Origin: Bacteroidota bacterium
Lineage (GTDB): Bacteria; Bacteroidota; Bacteroidia; Chitinophagales; Chitinophagaceae
Assembly (NCBI GenBank): GCA_018267515.1
Contig: JAFDYJ010000018.1
Coordinates: forward strand, 1 to 46,001
Reading direction: 5' to 3'
Length of the DNA stretch: 46,001 bases
Position 1 is the first letter of the stretch. Each line of letters starts with the position of its first letter. The notes below the pieces were generated by a model, which was given only the letters and a program-made list of their open reading frames with translations, was not told the origin of the DNA and searched no databases. Shown piece by piece: positions 1 to 8,153 of this stretch. The translations under genes were made by a program, and so were the position numbers.

Positions 1-887
1 ACATCTTTTTTCATATCAAAAAAAAGTTTGTAAAGAATTTCTCTTTCGTTGGAGAATTCCTGTGAACCTCCTGAAGTGTTAGCTAAAACGGGCAATCGTG
101 AACCAGAGTAGGGCTGAAGAAATTTTTGAAGTTCATAGGCCGGAACCAGTTTTTCTTTTGAGAGTACAGAAATTTGTTCTGCAATATTCTTCAGCTCCCG
201 TACATTACCCGGCCATGGATAATTAATTAATAGGTCTTTTGCTTCTTCATCCAGTTGAACCGGTGCGGTTTTATATTTATCGGCAAAGTCGGATGCGAAT
301 TTTCTGAAGAGCAAATGAATATCTTCTTTCCGGTCCAGCAATGCCGGCACCCGGATAGGAACAGTGCTCAACCGGTAATACAAGTCTTCCCTGAATTTTC
401 CATGGTGCACTAATTGAAGAAGATCTTTGTTGGATGCTGCAATAATGCGGACATCGGTTTTTTGAACTTTGGAAGAACCTACCCTTATGAATTCTCCTGT
501 TTCCAATACACGGAGTAACCTGGCCTGGGTACCCAGGGGCAACTCGCCGATTTCATCCAGGAAAATTGTACCTCCGTTTACGGTTTCAAAATATCCTTTC
601 CTGGAATCAACAGCGCCGGTAAAAGATCCTTTTTCATGACCGAATAATTCGGAATCAATAGTGCCTTCCGGAATAGCTCCGCAGTTCACAGCTATAAACG
701 GATTGTGTTTCCTGCCGGATAGCGAATGAATAATTAGAGAAAACGCTTCTTTTCCTACTCCGCTTTCTCCCATGATCAGCACGGTGAGGTCGGTAGGGGC
801 CACCTGTACAGCTACTTCCAGTGCATAATTTAATGCCGGTGAGTTGCCAATGATTCCAAAACGGTTTTTTATTGATTGAAGTTCCAT
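1..887 (-). CDS. Sigma-54-dependent transcriptional activator, C-terminus cut by window edge
   Basis: The AAA+ domain starts almost at the first residue, so there is no N-terminal receiver, PAS or GAF domain. Visible motifs are Walker A GESGVGKE (residues 40-47), the sigma-54 contact loop as GSFTGA (87-92; the usual form is GAFTGA), Walker B TIFLDEIGE (107-115), the arginine-finger region REDLYYRL (166-173) and sensor II GNVREL (227-232). The reading frame is open to base 1, so the C-terminal Fis-type HTH, if present, lies outside. The family remodels RNA polymerase-sigma-54 using ATP. The gene follows miaB on the same strand after a 72-bp gap that contains a long inverted repeat. With no sensory domain, its control must come from expression level or a partner protein (inference). 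Family assignment is certain; target genes cannot be seen. Confidence 0.93.
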   Translation of the reverse strand, partial: MELQSIKNRFGIIGNSPALNYALEVAVQVAPTDLTVLIMGESGVGKEAFSLIIHSLSGRKHNPFIAVNCGAIPEGTIDSELFGHEKGSFTGAVDSRKGYFETVNGGTIFLDEIGELPLGTQARLLRVLETGEFIRVGSSKVQKTDVRIIAASNKDLLQLVHHGKFREDLYYRLSTVPIRVPALLDRKEDIHLLFRKFASDFADKYKTAPVQLDEEAKDLLINYPWPGNVRELKNIAEQISVLSKEKLVPAYELQKFLQPYSGSRLPVLANTSGGSQEFSNEREILYKLFFDMKKD

Positions 888-907
888 TTTTAAAAAATTA
901 AAAGATC

Positions 908-949
908 AAAATTCAAAAGGGAAACATGATTTCACTTCTTTTGAATTTT
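908..949 (-). terminator. 12-bp inverted repeat between miaB and the sigma-54 activator gene
   Basis: Bases 908-919 (AAAATTCAAAAG) and 938-949 (CTTTTGAATTTT) are perfectly complementary around an 18-base loop. Read on the minus strand the hairpin follows the miaB stop codon and is followed by a T-rich stretch before the next ATG at 887. It could act as a leaky terminator or attenuator, or as an mRNA-stabilising hairpin. The stem is AT-rich, so terminator strength is uncertain. Confidence 0.45.
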
Positions 950-959
950 CACTTTTGAC

Positions 960-2420
960 TTAATCACAAGTTATTTTTCCAATTAATGTTGCCTGGGTAC
1001 AATCGGTCACGGCTACATTTACATAATCACCTTTTTTCAATCCGGCTGTACCAGGGTTTTCAGCAGTTTTAGGAAATACAATTACTTTGTTTTGTGAATT
1101 CCTTCCCATCCAATCTTTATCACTTCGTTTACTATCGCCTTCTATTAAAACTTTGAATGTTTTTCCAATATCCTTTTTATTACTTTCAAGAGATAGTTTA
1201 TTTTGTATTTCAACAACTTCCTGCAATCTTCTCTTTTTTATCTCTTCCGGTACATCATCTTTGAATCTTTTCTGAGCTAAAGTTCCGGGTCTCTCACTAT
1301 AGAAAAACATATAACTCATATCATATTTGCAATATTCCATCATGTCCAAAGTTTGATTGTGATCTTCCTCCATTTCGGTGCAAAAACCTGAGATTATATC
1401 CGAACTGATACCGCAATCCGGAATGAGCTCCCGGATACGATCCACTTTTCCTATATACCATTCCCGGGTATAGGTCCTGTTCATTAATTGTAAGATCCGG
1501 GTGGAGCCACTTTGTACCGGCAGATGTATATAATTGCAAATGTTTTCATAACCGGCAATTGTTTGCAATACTTCGTCTGTAATATCTTTAGGATGAGATG
1601 TAGAAAACCGGACTCTTAGTAATGGTGAGATCCGGGCCACTTTTTCTAACAGCTTTGCAAAGGTGATTGTTTCGTCATTGGATTCATTGATGTAGTAATA
1701 ACTATCTACATTTTGCCCCAACAGAGTAACCTCTCTGTACCCCTGGTCAAATAATTCTTTGCACTCTTTAACTATAGATCCGGCATCACGGCTCCTTTCC
1801 CTTCCTCTTGTAAAAGGAACTACACAAAATGTACACATATTGTTACAGCCTCTCATGATGCTAACAAAAGCTGTCACACCATTACTGTCCAGCCGGACAG
1901 GGGAGATGTCTGCATAGGTTTCTTCCCGGCTTAATAATACATTTACTGCTTTCTGACCTCCTTCAGCTTCCTTTATCAAAACAGGTAAAGTGCGATAGGC
2001 ATCCGGGCCAACAACAATATCTACCAGCTTTTCTTCTTCCAGGAATTTTGATTTTAATCGTTCTGCCATACAACCAAGAACACCAATCAGAATACCGGGA
2101 TTTTGGTTTTTTATTTTTTTATACTCTGTCAACCGCTTACGTACTGTTTGTTCTGCTTTTTCCCGGACAGAACAGGTATTAATGAAAATAAGGTCGGCCT
2201 CTTGGAAATTGCGGGTGGCTCCAAAGCCTTCTTTGTTTAAAATAGAAGCAACGATTTCGCTATCTGCGAAATTCATCTGGCAGCCATAGCTTTCAATGTA
2301 AAATTTCTTTGAATAAGCTTCCGGGTCGTTGAAAAATGGCGCATAAGCTTCTCCCTGGCGGCTTTCATTATGCCTGCCCGAAGTATCGCCATTCATCTTA
2401 TCTATCACAAAATCAATCAT
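960..2420 (-). CDS. miaB: tRNA-2-methylthio-N6-dimethylallyladenosine synthase MiaB
   Basis: Radical-SAM methylthiotransferase that adds a methylthio group to N6-isopentenyl-A37 of tRNAs reading UNN codons. The N-terminal domain begins at about residue 39 ([10 protein letters not shown]) and carries the three ligands of the auxiliary 4Fe-4S cluster, C47, C83 and C117. The radical-SAM cluster motif CNNMCTFC supplies C192, C196 and C199. A TRAM-type RNA-binding domain occupies roughly residues 415-484. At 486 residues it is full length, with an N-terminal extension of about 35 residues. The ATG at 2420 lies 19 bases after a TATCTTTG box. MiaB rather than MtaB or RimO is preferred because of the YGCQMN start and the overall similarity to the bacterial MiaB branch. 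Confidence 0.95.
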   Translation of the reverse strand: MIDFVIDKMNGDTSGRHNESRQGEAYAPFFNDPEAYSKKFYIESYGCQMNFADSEIVASILNKEGFGATRNFQEADLIFINTCSVREKAEQTVRKRLTEYKKIKNQNPGILIGVLGCMAERLKSKFLEEEKLVDIVVGPDAYRTLPVLIKEAEGGQKAVNVLLSREETYADISPVRLDSNGVTAFVSIMRGCNNMCTFCVVPFTRGRERSRDAGSIVKECKELFDQGYREVTLLGQNVDSYYYINESNDETITFAKLLEKVARISPLLRVRFSTSHPKDITDEVLQTIAGYENICNYIHLPVQSGSTRILQLMNRTYTREWYIGKVDRIRELIPDCGISSDIISGFCTEMEEDHNQTLDMMEYCKYDMSYMFFYSERPGTLAQKRFKDDVPEEIKKRRLQEVVEIQNKLSLESNKKDIGKTFKVLIEGDSKRSDKDWMGRNSQNKVIVFPKTAENPGTAGLKKGDYVNVAVTDCTQATLIGKITCD

Positions 2421-2439
2421 TCAAATGGATTTTGAGGGG

Positions 2440-2447
2440 CAAAGATA
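2440..2447 (-). promoter_or_regulatory. Bacteroidota -7 promoter element for miaB
   Basis: The minus strand reads TATCTTTG, an exact match to the Bacteroidota primary-sigma -7 consensus TAnnTTTG, 19 bases before the miaB ATG. No clear TTTG -33 box is seen at the usual distance. Confidence 0.6.
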
Positions 2448-2546
2448 CAAAAAGCAATTGTTCGTGACAGGATGACAGGATTAATATCATATGATTATAT
2501 TTCTCTGAATTTAAAAGAATATGTATTTTTCTGAAAACTAATTAAT

Positions 2547-2939
2547 ATGGATACAAACAAAAACGCAATCAGGATGGTTTTGTCAATTGCAATTGTCATA
2601 GCCTTTTTTCTTCCCTGGTTTAAAATTGGCGGAAGCGGATTAGATATCGTCTTATCTAAAGGCGAAACGACTACTGACGTCACTACTGAAATAGTTCGTT
2701 ATTCTTTCTTGCTGATTCCTTTATTTGCATTGTTCGTTTTACTTCGGACAATAAGTAAAAAACCTGCAGGTTTTTTATTGCGATTAATTCCTTTCCTGGT
2801 CACTGCAATTCTCTCAACTCTTTTTGTAATTGGAATTCAATCACAAGGCGGTAATGTAGAAATGCAAAGTTTTTTCAGTATTCTGGGCTATGGCTTTTAT
2901 ATCACAGTCATTGCATCATTTCTGTTACTGTTTGTATAA
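2547..2939 (+). CDS. Small four-helix membrane protein of unknown function
   Basis: 130 residues with four predicted hydrophobic helices (about 8-26, 50-70, 77-98 and 108-130). A polar loop (about 30-48) rich in Gly, Thr and acidic residues follows helix 1. No catalytic or binding motif is recognised. It stands alone, transcribed away from miaB, and ends at a strong bidirectional terminator at 2974-3003. The family is not recognised. The ATG at 2547 is the only reasonable start because helix 1 begins directly after it. Confidence 0.7.
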   Translation: MDTNKNAIRMVLSIAIVIAFFLPWFKIGGSGLDIVLSKGETTTDVTTEIVRYSFLLIPLFALFVLLRTISKKPAGFLLRLIPFLVTAILSTLFVIGIQSQGGNVEMQSFFSILGYGFYITVIASFLLLFV

Positions 2940-2973
2940 GATCTCTTAATAAATATCATTCATCCCTGAAAAC

Positions 2974-3004
2974 AAAAACCTCTCTTTTTTTTGAGAGGTT
3001 TTTT
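2974..3004. terminator. Bidirectional intrinsic terminator
   Basis: The stem AAAAACCTCTC (2974-2984) pairs with GAGAGGTTTTT (2993-3003) around a T-rich loop, giving a U-tract in both directions. It can end transcription of the small membrane protein gene on the plus strand and of the tRNA-Gly gene on the minus strand. Confidence 0.85.
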
Positions 3005-3023
3005 CATGAATGTTCTTAATCAG

Positions 3024-3095
3024 AGCGGCAAATGGGAATCGAACCCACGACCTTCAGTTTGGGAAACTGAAGCTCTACCACTGAGCTACTGCCGC
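3024..3095 (-). tRNA. tRNA-Gly, anticodon CCC
   Basis: The minus strand folds into a complete cloverleaf: acceptor GCGGCAG/TTGCCGC, D-arm GCTC/GAGC with loop AGTGGTA, anticodon stem TCAGT/ACTGA with loop TTCCCAA (anticodon CCC, reading GGG), variable AGGTC, and T-arm GTGGG/CCCAT with TTCGATT. The discriminator base is U, as usual for bacterial tRNA-Gly. CCA is not encoded. It ends next to the terminator at 2974-3003. Confidence 0.95.
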
Positions 3096-3135
3096 AATTT
3101 TAAAAAAGAGCTGATCTCAAATTTTACTTTAGTTA

Positions 3136-3183
3136 TTCAGTTTGGGATCCGCCTGCGGCGGACTACCACTGAACTACTGCCGC
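3136..3183 (-). pseudogene. Partial, rearranged copy of the tRNA-Gly gene
   Basis: Immediately upstream of the intact tRNA on the same strand is a second copy of its 5' part. The 21 bases at 3163-3183 repeat the acceptor strand and D-arm with one change. The 12 bases at 3136-3147 repeat the anticodon-loop region of the intact gene (same as 3053-3064). Between them, the D-arm/anticodon junction is replaced by a perfect palindrome, TCCGCC-TGC-GGCGGA (3148-3162). The 3' half (variable loop, T-arm, 3' acceptor strand) is absent, so it cannot form a tRNA. Confidence 0.75.
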
Positions 3184-3259
3184 AAAATCATTTTTTACCC
3201 GGGAATCTGCCACCGGCGAACTATCCTCCCGATGATTACCGGGAAAGCTTCTTCCGCTT

Positions 3260-3790
3260 TTATTTATCAATTTGCGAAATAGTATCTTTCAAGAAAATTT
3301 TCCGGGCCAGCCAACTTTCTTTTAATGGAATCATCCATTTGTTTTCCAATTCCTCTTTCGTTGCGGCCAGGTTATTAAAATAAATTGTTTCTCCGGTAAT
3401 GCTTCCGTCTTTAACCAATTGCTGCAATTGATTCATTGGCAATAATTGCACTTTCTCATTTATTATAAGTGCTAATGAGGTTCTGTCAAATAATGAGACA
3501 GAAAAATGCTGCTCAAATTCTTTAATCAGTCTTGCAGCACTATCCATACTGCTCCCGCATAAACTCGCATCCGTAATATCAGCCATCAATATTATAAACT
3601 GATCGAATATGAGATAAGACTCACCTTTTATGGGAGAGCCATGGCTCTTCCATTGCGAGGTGAACTCTTTAAGAATCATTACGATTTCGGCAGCTTCCGT
3701 TTCAGAAAACGGCCGGTTACTTTGATAAATCCAAACCCTTGAGTCCGGATGAAAATTACCGTTAAGAAGGTATTTATATTCCCAATTCAT
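3260..3790 (-). CDS. Conserved Bacteroidota hypothetical protein
   Basis: A soluble protein of 176 residues without signal peptide or membrane segment. It resembles a Bacteroidota family recognisable by an N-terminal RVWIYQS segment (18-24), a central FIILMAD strand (65-71) and a CGSSMDSAAR segment (78-87); the family is sometimes labelled ABC transporter ATPase in databases, but no Walker A or signature motif is present. Function is unknown. Its start codon lies about 40 bp from that of the divergent gene at 3828. A TAATTTAG sequence (3795-3802), one mismatch from the -7 consensus, sits directly before the ATG, so the transcript may be nearly leaderless. Confidence 0.75.
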   Translation of the reverse strand: MNWEYKYLLNGNFHPDSRVWIYQSNRPFSETEAAEIVMILKEFTSQWKSHGSPIKGESYLIFDQFIILMADITDASLCGSSMDSAARLIKEFEQHFSVSLFDRTSLALIINEKVQLLPMNQLQQLVKDGSITGETIYFNNLAATKEELENKWMIPLKESWLARKIFLKDTISQIDK

Positions 3791-3827
3791 GCTGCTAAAT
3801 TACAATAGAAATTGTTATAAAATTTTT

Positions 3828-4220
3828 ATGAGTTACCGGAATGTAAAGGCAGAACAGGTACACTGGGTGTACTCACCTGAGGAATGGAAAATATTTCAGC
3901 AAAAAGAAAACGGTCGTAATAGTCTTGTAAAACGGCTATTCAGTTTCTTTTACAAAAGAAAGCAAAGAGACATTCCTGAAGTGTATATTACCCCGGAAGA
4001 AGTTACTATAGGGGAGAGGAATTATTTTTTAGGCACAGGTAACGACGTATTTAAAAGAGTTAATATAATTGATTCAGGGTTGGTCAATATCATGGTGATT
4101 CACTACCGGTCATCAAATTCAACTTCCGGTAATTTAAATGAAATCAGAATTCTTGTTCCGAAGGGAAAACTCAAAGAAGCTATCCGGGTACAGGATTTCT
4201 TAACGCTGCCGCCAGTTTAA
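3828..4220 (+). CDS. Hypothetical soluble protein
   Basis: 130 residues starting at MSYRNVKAEQ. An in-frame ATG at 3789 would overlap the divergent gene's start codon and add 13 residues unlike a signal peptide, so the downstream ATG is preferred. The protein begins with aromatic and charged residues (VHWVYSPEEWK), has a basic patch LVKRLFSFFYKRKQRD, and continues as alternating beta-type segments. No cysteine cluster, signal peptide or known motif is visible. The family is not recognised. It ends 25 bp from the converging Fe-S protein gene. Confidence 0.6.
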   Translation: MSYRNVKAEQVHWVYSPEEWKIFQQKENGRNSLVKRLFSFFYKRKQRDIPEVYITPEEVTIGERNYFLGTGNDVFKRVNIIDSGLVNIMVIHYRSSNSTSGNLNEIRILVPKGKLKEAIRVQDFLTLPPV

Positions 4221-4245
4221 AGAGATGGAAATTGTCTGAATTAAA

Positions 4246-5025
4246 TTATTCGAGATTCTCTGCAATCAGTTCGGCAATGTCCATTACTTTCACGTTTTCT
4301 TCTTTTTCTGCATTTTTCACACCATCCGTCATCATGGTATTGCAATAGGGGCATGCTGCTGCTATAATACCTGCTTTAGTATCGAGTGCTTCCCGGGTTC
4401 TTTCATAATTAACCCGGGTGATTCCCTTCTCTTCTTCCTTAAACATCTGGGCACCGCCGGCGCCACAACAGAATCCTTTGCTATGAGAACGTTTCATTTC
4501 AACCAGCTCTGCATCTAATGCTTCCAATACTTTCCTCGGTGCCTGGTAAATATTGTTAGCTCTGCCGAGATAACAACTGTCATGGTAAGTAATTCGCTTT
4601 CCTTTAAAGGATCCGCCTTCTTTGAGTTTTATTTTTCCATCGTCAATCAACTGTTGCAGGAAGGTAGAGTGATGAATCACTTCATAGTTGCCACCTAATT
4701 CCGGGTATTCATTTTTAAGAATATTAAAGCAATGAGGGCAGGCGGTTACTATTCTTTTTATACCATAGTTATTTAAAATCTGGATATTCTGATGTGCCAT
4801 CATTTGAAACAGAAACTCGTTTCCTGCTCTTCGTGCCGGGTCACCATTACACATTTCTTCTTTTCCAAGTATGGCATAACGGATCCCGACTTTGTTTAAA
4901 ATTGTTGCAAAAGCAATAGTGATCTTCTGTGCTCTCTGGTCAAAACTGCCGGCACATCCCACCCAAAAGAGAATATCAGGAGTTTCTCCATTTGCGAAAT
5001 ATTCAGCAACCGTTTTTATATTCAT
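4246..5025 (-). CDS. CCG-domain Fe-S protein, HdrB/GlpC/LutA-type electron-transfer subunit
   Basis: 259 residues holding two cysteine-rich CCG domains. The first contributes C24 (WVGCAGS), C59 and CPHC (96-99); the second HDSCYLGR (C151), FCCGAGG (C186, C187) and CPYC (225-228). In HdrB-like proteins this arrangement binds an unusual Fe-S cluster that passes electrons to or from a quinone or thiol pool. In Bacteroidota it commonly lies beside a membrane 4Fe-4S subunit; here that likely partner is at 10150-11463, about 5.1 kb away. The ATG at 5025 is preferred over 5049: the extra eight residues are not conserved-looking, and a near-consensus TATTATTG box (5047-5054) overlaps the upstream ATG. 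The physiological donor and acceptor cannot be told. Confidence 0.85.
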   Translation of the reverse strand: MNIKTVAEYFANGETPDILFWVGCAGSFDQRAQKITIAFATILNKVGIRYAILGKEEMCNGDPARRAGNEFLFQMMAHQNIQILNNYGIKRIVTACPHCFNILKNEYPELGGNYEVIHHSTFLQQLIDDGKIKLKEGGSFKGKRITYHDSCYLGRANNIYQAPRKVLEALDAELVEMKRSHSKGFCCGAGGAQMFKEEEKGITRVNYERTREALDTKAGIIAAACPYCNTMMTDGVKNAEKEENVKVMDIAELIAENLE

Positions 5026-5082
5026 TATAAGCTGACAATTTATTAGCAATAATACGAATAAAAATGCCTGCAGGTTGTTTTA

Positions 5083-5595
5083 TCAAAACAATGAAAAGAG
5101 GGATGATAATACGATAGCAGCTAATATACTCAGAAAAGCAATCGCTCCCAGGGTTAACCACCCGATGAGTTTTGCAGTCCGGCCTTTTTTATCTGAATTA
5201 TCCCGGTTGTAGGCAGATGAACCCATAGCAATTGCGAGAATAGCAGCAACGAGTGAACCAATTAATACATATGGAACAAAAATTCCTGCTATCAACAAAC
5301 CCAGACCAATTAATGCAATAGTGAATGCGGTGCTTCCCGGTGTTTTTTCTTTTACTGCACCGTGCCTGAGTTGATGTTTAAGAACAAGAAAACCGATTTT
5401 TTCTTTTAAAGTAAGTTTTCTTCCTGATAATTTCTTCAGTTGTTTCAATTTCAGAGAAGATATTTTTTCAATTAAAATTTCAGTCGAGTAGGTTTTATTT
5501 CCCGGCGGAATTATGAGGGCAGTGTTTGAAGCCCGGGAAACAGAGGAGCATAGAAAAATAATAAAAGATAAGGTAATCACTTTCAGCTTGCTCAT
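5083..5595 (-). CDS. Secreted/inner-membrane protein with signal peptide and two to three helices
   Basis: 170 residues. An N-terminal signal peptide (hydrophobic 5-20, likely cleaved near SRA-SNT) is followed by a polar region with a basic KLTLKEKI segment (60-67), then hydrophobic helices at about 88-125 (probably two) and 143-170. The KLTLKEKI-type segment before C-terminal helices recurs in small Bacteroidota membrane proteins of unknown function. It has no catalytic motif. It lies upstream of the CCG Fe-S gene on the same strand with a 57-bp gap, but nothing ties the functions together. Confidence 0.65.
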   Translation of the reverse strand: MSKLKVITLSFIIFLCSSVSRASNTALIIPPGNKTYSTEILIEKISSLKLKQLKKLSGRKLTLKEKIGFLVLKHQLRHGAVKEKTPGSTAFTIALIGLGLLIAGIFVPYVLIGSLVAAILAIAMGSSAYNRDNSDKKGRTAKLIGWLTLGAIAFLSILAAIVLSSLFSLF

Positions 5596-5656
5596 AACAG
5601 ATTTTTTTTAAATGTAATTCGTTTCTGATAAATTGCAAAATAACAATCTCAATATC

Positions 5657-5664
5657 TATTTTTG
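5657..5664 (+). promoter_or_regulatory. -7 promoter element for the ATP-grasp gene
   Basis: TATTTTTG matches TAnnTTTG exactly and lies 16 bases before the ATG at 5681. It lies downstream of an in-frame upstream ATG (5633), which therefore should not be part of the transcript. This decides the start of the ATP-grasp gene. Confidence 0.6.
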
Positions 5665-5680
5665 CTCCCCTAACGAGTAT

Positions 5681-6721
5681 ATGAAGCAATTTTTTCAACG
5701 ATTGACCAACTGGGAGCTATGGAATTTTTATGTATTGTACTTCCCGATTAGTTTTGTTTGGTTCTGGTATTGTTGGAAAAGCCGCTCGGTTTGGTTTTTT
5801 AGTTCTTCCAATCCCACCATTACATTCGGTGGCTTCGAGGGTGAGAGCAAAAGAGAAATGTATGATCAACTGCCTCCCGCTTCCTTTCCTAAAACGATTT
5901 ACCTGCTCCATGATCTTTCTTTTGAGGATGTAAAAAAAAAGATTTTTTTTGAAGCCGGCTTTAGCTATCCGTTTATTGTAAAACCGGATGTAGGAATGAA
6001 AGGAATTTTGTTTCGTAAAATTGAAAATGAAGATCAGCTGCGGAAATATCATGAGCGGATTCCTGTAGAATATATTGTTCAGGAACTTATAGAAATGCCG
6101 GTGGAAGTCAGTGTTTTTTATTTCAGGCATCCGGCTAACGATAAAGGGGTGGTCAGCGGCTTTATTCAGAAAGAATTGCTGGAGGTGTTTGGTGATGGTC
6201 AGAGTACTTTATGGGAACTGATACTTAAACATCCCCGTGCAAAGTTCAGGCTGGAAGAAATGAAACATCGTCATGAACAGAGGCTGGATCGCATTTTTCC
6301 CAAGGATCAGCATTTTTATTTGTCCTATGCCGGTAATCATAACCGGGGAGCCCGTTTCATTAACCTTCGGGACCAGATTGATGAACCACTCTTGAAAGTG
6401 TTTGATGAGCTCAGTCATTATACGGGAAAGTTTTATTACGGCCGTTATGACATCAAATGTCAATCAATTGAAGATTTGAAACAGGGAAAAAATTATTCCA
6501 TTCTTGAATTTAATGGCAGTGGTGCCGAGCCCAATCATATTTATGATGCCGGTCTCAGTATCTGGCAGGCTTACAGGGAAATTCTGAAACACTGGAAAGC
6601 CTTGTATGAAATCAGTAAGTACAACCATAAAAACGGAACGCCCTACTGGTCTTATTCCAGGGGAAAGAAGTTCCTGAAGCAAGCAAAACGACATTTCAGA
6701 ATGCTGGAGAAATTTGATTAA
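5681..6721 (+). CDS. Membrane-anchored ATP-grasp family protein
   Basis: 346 residues. A tryptophan- and tyrosine-rich hydrophobic segment at about 12-32 is probably one membrane helix or hairpin; the rest is an ATP-grasp ligase fold. Visible elements are the ATP-binding lysine in FIVKPDVGMKG (K101), the glutamate strand YIVQELIEMP (131-140), FGDGQSTL (170-177) and metal ligands D267, E276 and N278 (YGRYDIK, ILEFNGSG). ATP-grasp enzymes join a carboxylate to an amine or thiol through an acyl phosphate. The fold resembles D-Ala-D-Ala ligase, but the N-terminal region is unlike Ddl and substrates are unknown. It has no biosynthetic neighbours. Confidence 0.8.
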   Translation: MKQFFQRLTNWELWNFYVLYFPISFVWFWYCWKSRSVWFFSSSNPTITFGGFEGESKREMYDQLPPASFPKTIYLLHDLSFEDVKKKIFFEAGFSYPFIVKPDVGMKGILFRKIENEDQLRKYHERIPVEYIVQELIEMPVEVSVFYFRHPANDKGVVSGFIQKELLEVFGDGQSTLWELILKHPRAKFRLEEMKHRHEQRLDRIFPKDQHFYLSYAGNHNRGARFINLRDQIDEPLLKVFDELSHYTGKFYYGRYDIKCQSIEDLKQGKNYSILEFNGSGAEPNHIYDAGLSIWQAYREILKHWKALYEISKYNHKNGTPYWSYSRGKKFLKQAKRHFRMLEKFD

Positions 6722-6880
6722 TGCAGGCTCAATTCCTGGTTTTAAATGAGAAAATTTATTGTGAATACTTTTCACGAAGCAATTATGAAGATTTTTTAGG
6801 AGCAGATTCTTATGGGTGATAATTTCTGCCCCGAACCACTTCAACAATCATTTTCTTAAAATTTCAATTTGTATATTTTG

Positions 6881-6888
6881 TACTTTCG
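6881..6888 (+). promoter_or_regulatory. Probable -7 element (TACTTTCG) for the LysE-family gene
   Basis: TACTTTCG differs from TAnnTTTG at one position and ends six bases before the ATG at 6895. The same variant stands before purC (34480-34487), which supports its being a real promoter form in this genome. Confidence 0.45.
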
Positions 6889-6894
6889 CCGGTT

Positions 6895-7590
6895 ATGCCT
6901 CCGCTGATACGAATCCTTTTTGTCGGTATGCTGGTTAGTTTCATCGGGTCTCTGCCATTAGGTACCCTGAATGTAGCTGCTATGCAGATTTCCATTTCTG
7001 ATGGAATAACACAGGGAATGTTATTTTCAGTAGGTTCATTGCTTGTAGAAATTATATATGTCAGGATATCATTGGTTGCTATTGATTGGATCCGTAAGCA
7101 GGATCGAATATTGAAGATTTTGGAATGGATAACCCTGATTATTGTAATTGCTCTGGCGGCTTTCAGTTTCTATGCAGCCATGCATACCAGTTCCGGTAAA
7201 AATATGGTTCTTAGCAGTACATTGCCTAAATTTATTTTAGGTTTTGTAATGAGTGCTTTGAACCCGGTTCAGATTCCTTTTTGGTTTGGGTGGAGTGCAG
7301 TTTTATTTTCTAAAAAAATACTATTGCCCCGGAGCAGCCATTATAATTCTTATATCATAGGAATTGGCGCCGGAACATTTGCCGGAAATTGTCTTTTTAT
7401 ATTCGGTGGTCGCATAGTGGCGGAAAAATTGAATAACAATCAGAGTATTTTGAGCTGGGTGATCGGCGGCGTTTTTGCCTTAACAGCAGTAATCCAGTTG
7501 ATTCGAATATTCAGGAAGAAGGATCCTGCAAACCAGATGCATCACCCAGAAGAAGTGACACATGGACTTGAAGATAAAATTTTAGATTAA
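6895..7590 (+). CDS. LysE/RhtB-type amino-acid exporter family protein
   Basis: 231 residues with about six hydrophobic helices. The signature of the LysE superfamily is present: PLGTLNVAAMQ (21-31) near the end of helix 1, and ALNPVQIPFWFGW (120-132) in the middle. The family exports amino acids or similar small molecules by proton exchange; substrate cannot be predicted. The C-terminal 20 residues are hydrophilic and cytoplasmic. It is followed after 12 bp by the DinB-like gene, so the two are probably cotranscribed. The start is fixed by the helix beginning at residue 4. Confidence 0.85.
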   Translation: MPPLIRILFVGMLVSFIGSLPLGTLNVAAMQISISDGITQGMLFSVGSLLVEIIYVRISLVAIDWIRKQDRILKILEWITLIIVIALAAFSFYAAMHTSSGKNMVLSSTLPKFILGFVMSALNPVQIPFWFGWSAVLFSKKILLPRSSHYNSYIIGIGAGTFAGNCLFIFGGRIVAEKLNNNQSILSWVIGGVFALTAVIQLIRIFRKKDPANQMHHPEEVTHGLEDKILD

Positions 7591-7602
7591 AACTATATCT
7601 GT

Positions 7603-8100
7603 ATGGCAATCAAAGACTCATTCATCGCTGAATTAAAACATGAATCTGGACTAACTCAAAAAATTCTGGAACGTTTACCTTTTGAAAAAAAAGACTGGAA
7701 ACCTCATGAAAAGTCAATGACCGTTGGCCGGTTGGCTACTCATATCGCTGAAATTCCTCACTGGGTGCTTTCCATAAATCGTATTGATGATTTTGATTTC
7801 ATGAAAGATTTTATTTTCAATCCTTACACAGCATCTTCATCAGAAGAATTATTGGAAATCTTCCGTAAGAACCTGCAACAGGCTTTAGCTGAACTGGAAG
7901 GAATGACAGATGAAGATTATAAAAAAACATGGACGGTAAGAAGAGGTGAAATGGTAATGTATAACTTACCTAAGAAAGTGGCTATACGTACATGGGTTCT
8001 TAGTCATTTGATACACCACAGGGGGCAGCTTTCTGTTTATCTGCGATTGTTGAATGTGCCTATTCCGGGAATGTACGGTCCCAGTGCGGATGAACGGTAG
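7603..8100 (+). CDS. DinB-like (DUF664-type) metal-binding four-helix protein
   Basis: 165 residues with the DinB/YfiT four-helix-bundle pattern. Likely metal ligands are H47 (ATHIAE) and H135/H139 in the C-terminal helix segment SHLIHHRGQLSVYLR (134-148). Members include thiol-dependent S-transferases, for example bacillithiol-dependent ones, and many uncharacterised proteins. It is full length and cytosolic. It sits 12 bp after the LysE-type exporter and 53 bp before the APC permease, suggesting a small transport/detoxification operon (inference). Confidence 0.85.
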   Translation: MAIKDSFIAELKHESGLTQKILERLPFEKKDWKPHEKSMTVGRLATHIAEIPHWVLSINRIDDFDFMKDFIFNPYTASSSEELLEIFRKNLQQALAELEGMTDEDYKKTWTVRRGEMVMYNLPKKVAIRTWVLSHLIHHRGQLSVYLRLLNVPIPGMYGPSADER

Positions 8101-8153
8101 TTTCTTTACTTTATTTCAATGTCAGAATGGACCCACTGTCATAAAACGTCAGA

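Noticed and set aside
2991..3383. Plus-strand open frame of 130 codons
   Set aside because: It runs through the terminator and antisense to the tRNA-Gly gene and into the 3' end of the hypothetical gene at 3260, so it is not a gene.
5717..6130. Minus-strand open frame of 137 codons
   Set aside because: Fully antisense to the ATP-grasp gene; its composition is that of a reversed coding frame.
6464..6847. Minus-strand open frame of 127 codons
   Set aside because: Mostly antisense to the 3' end of the ATP-grasp gene, without promoter or domain features.
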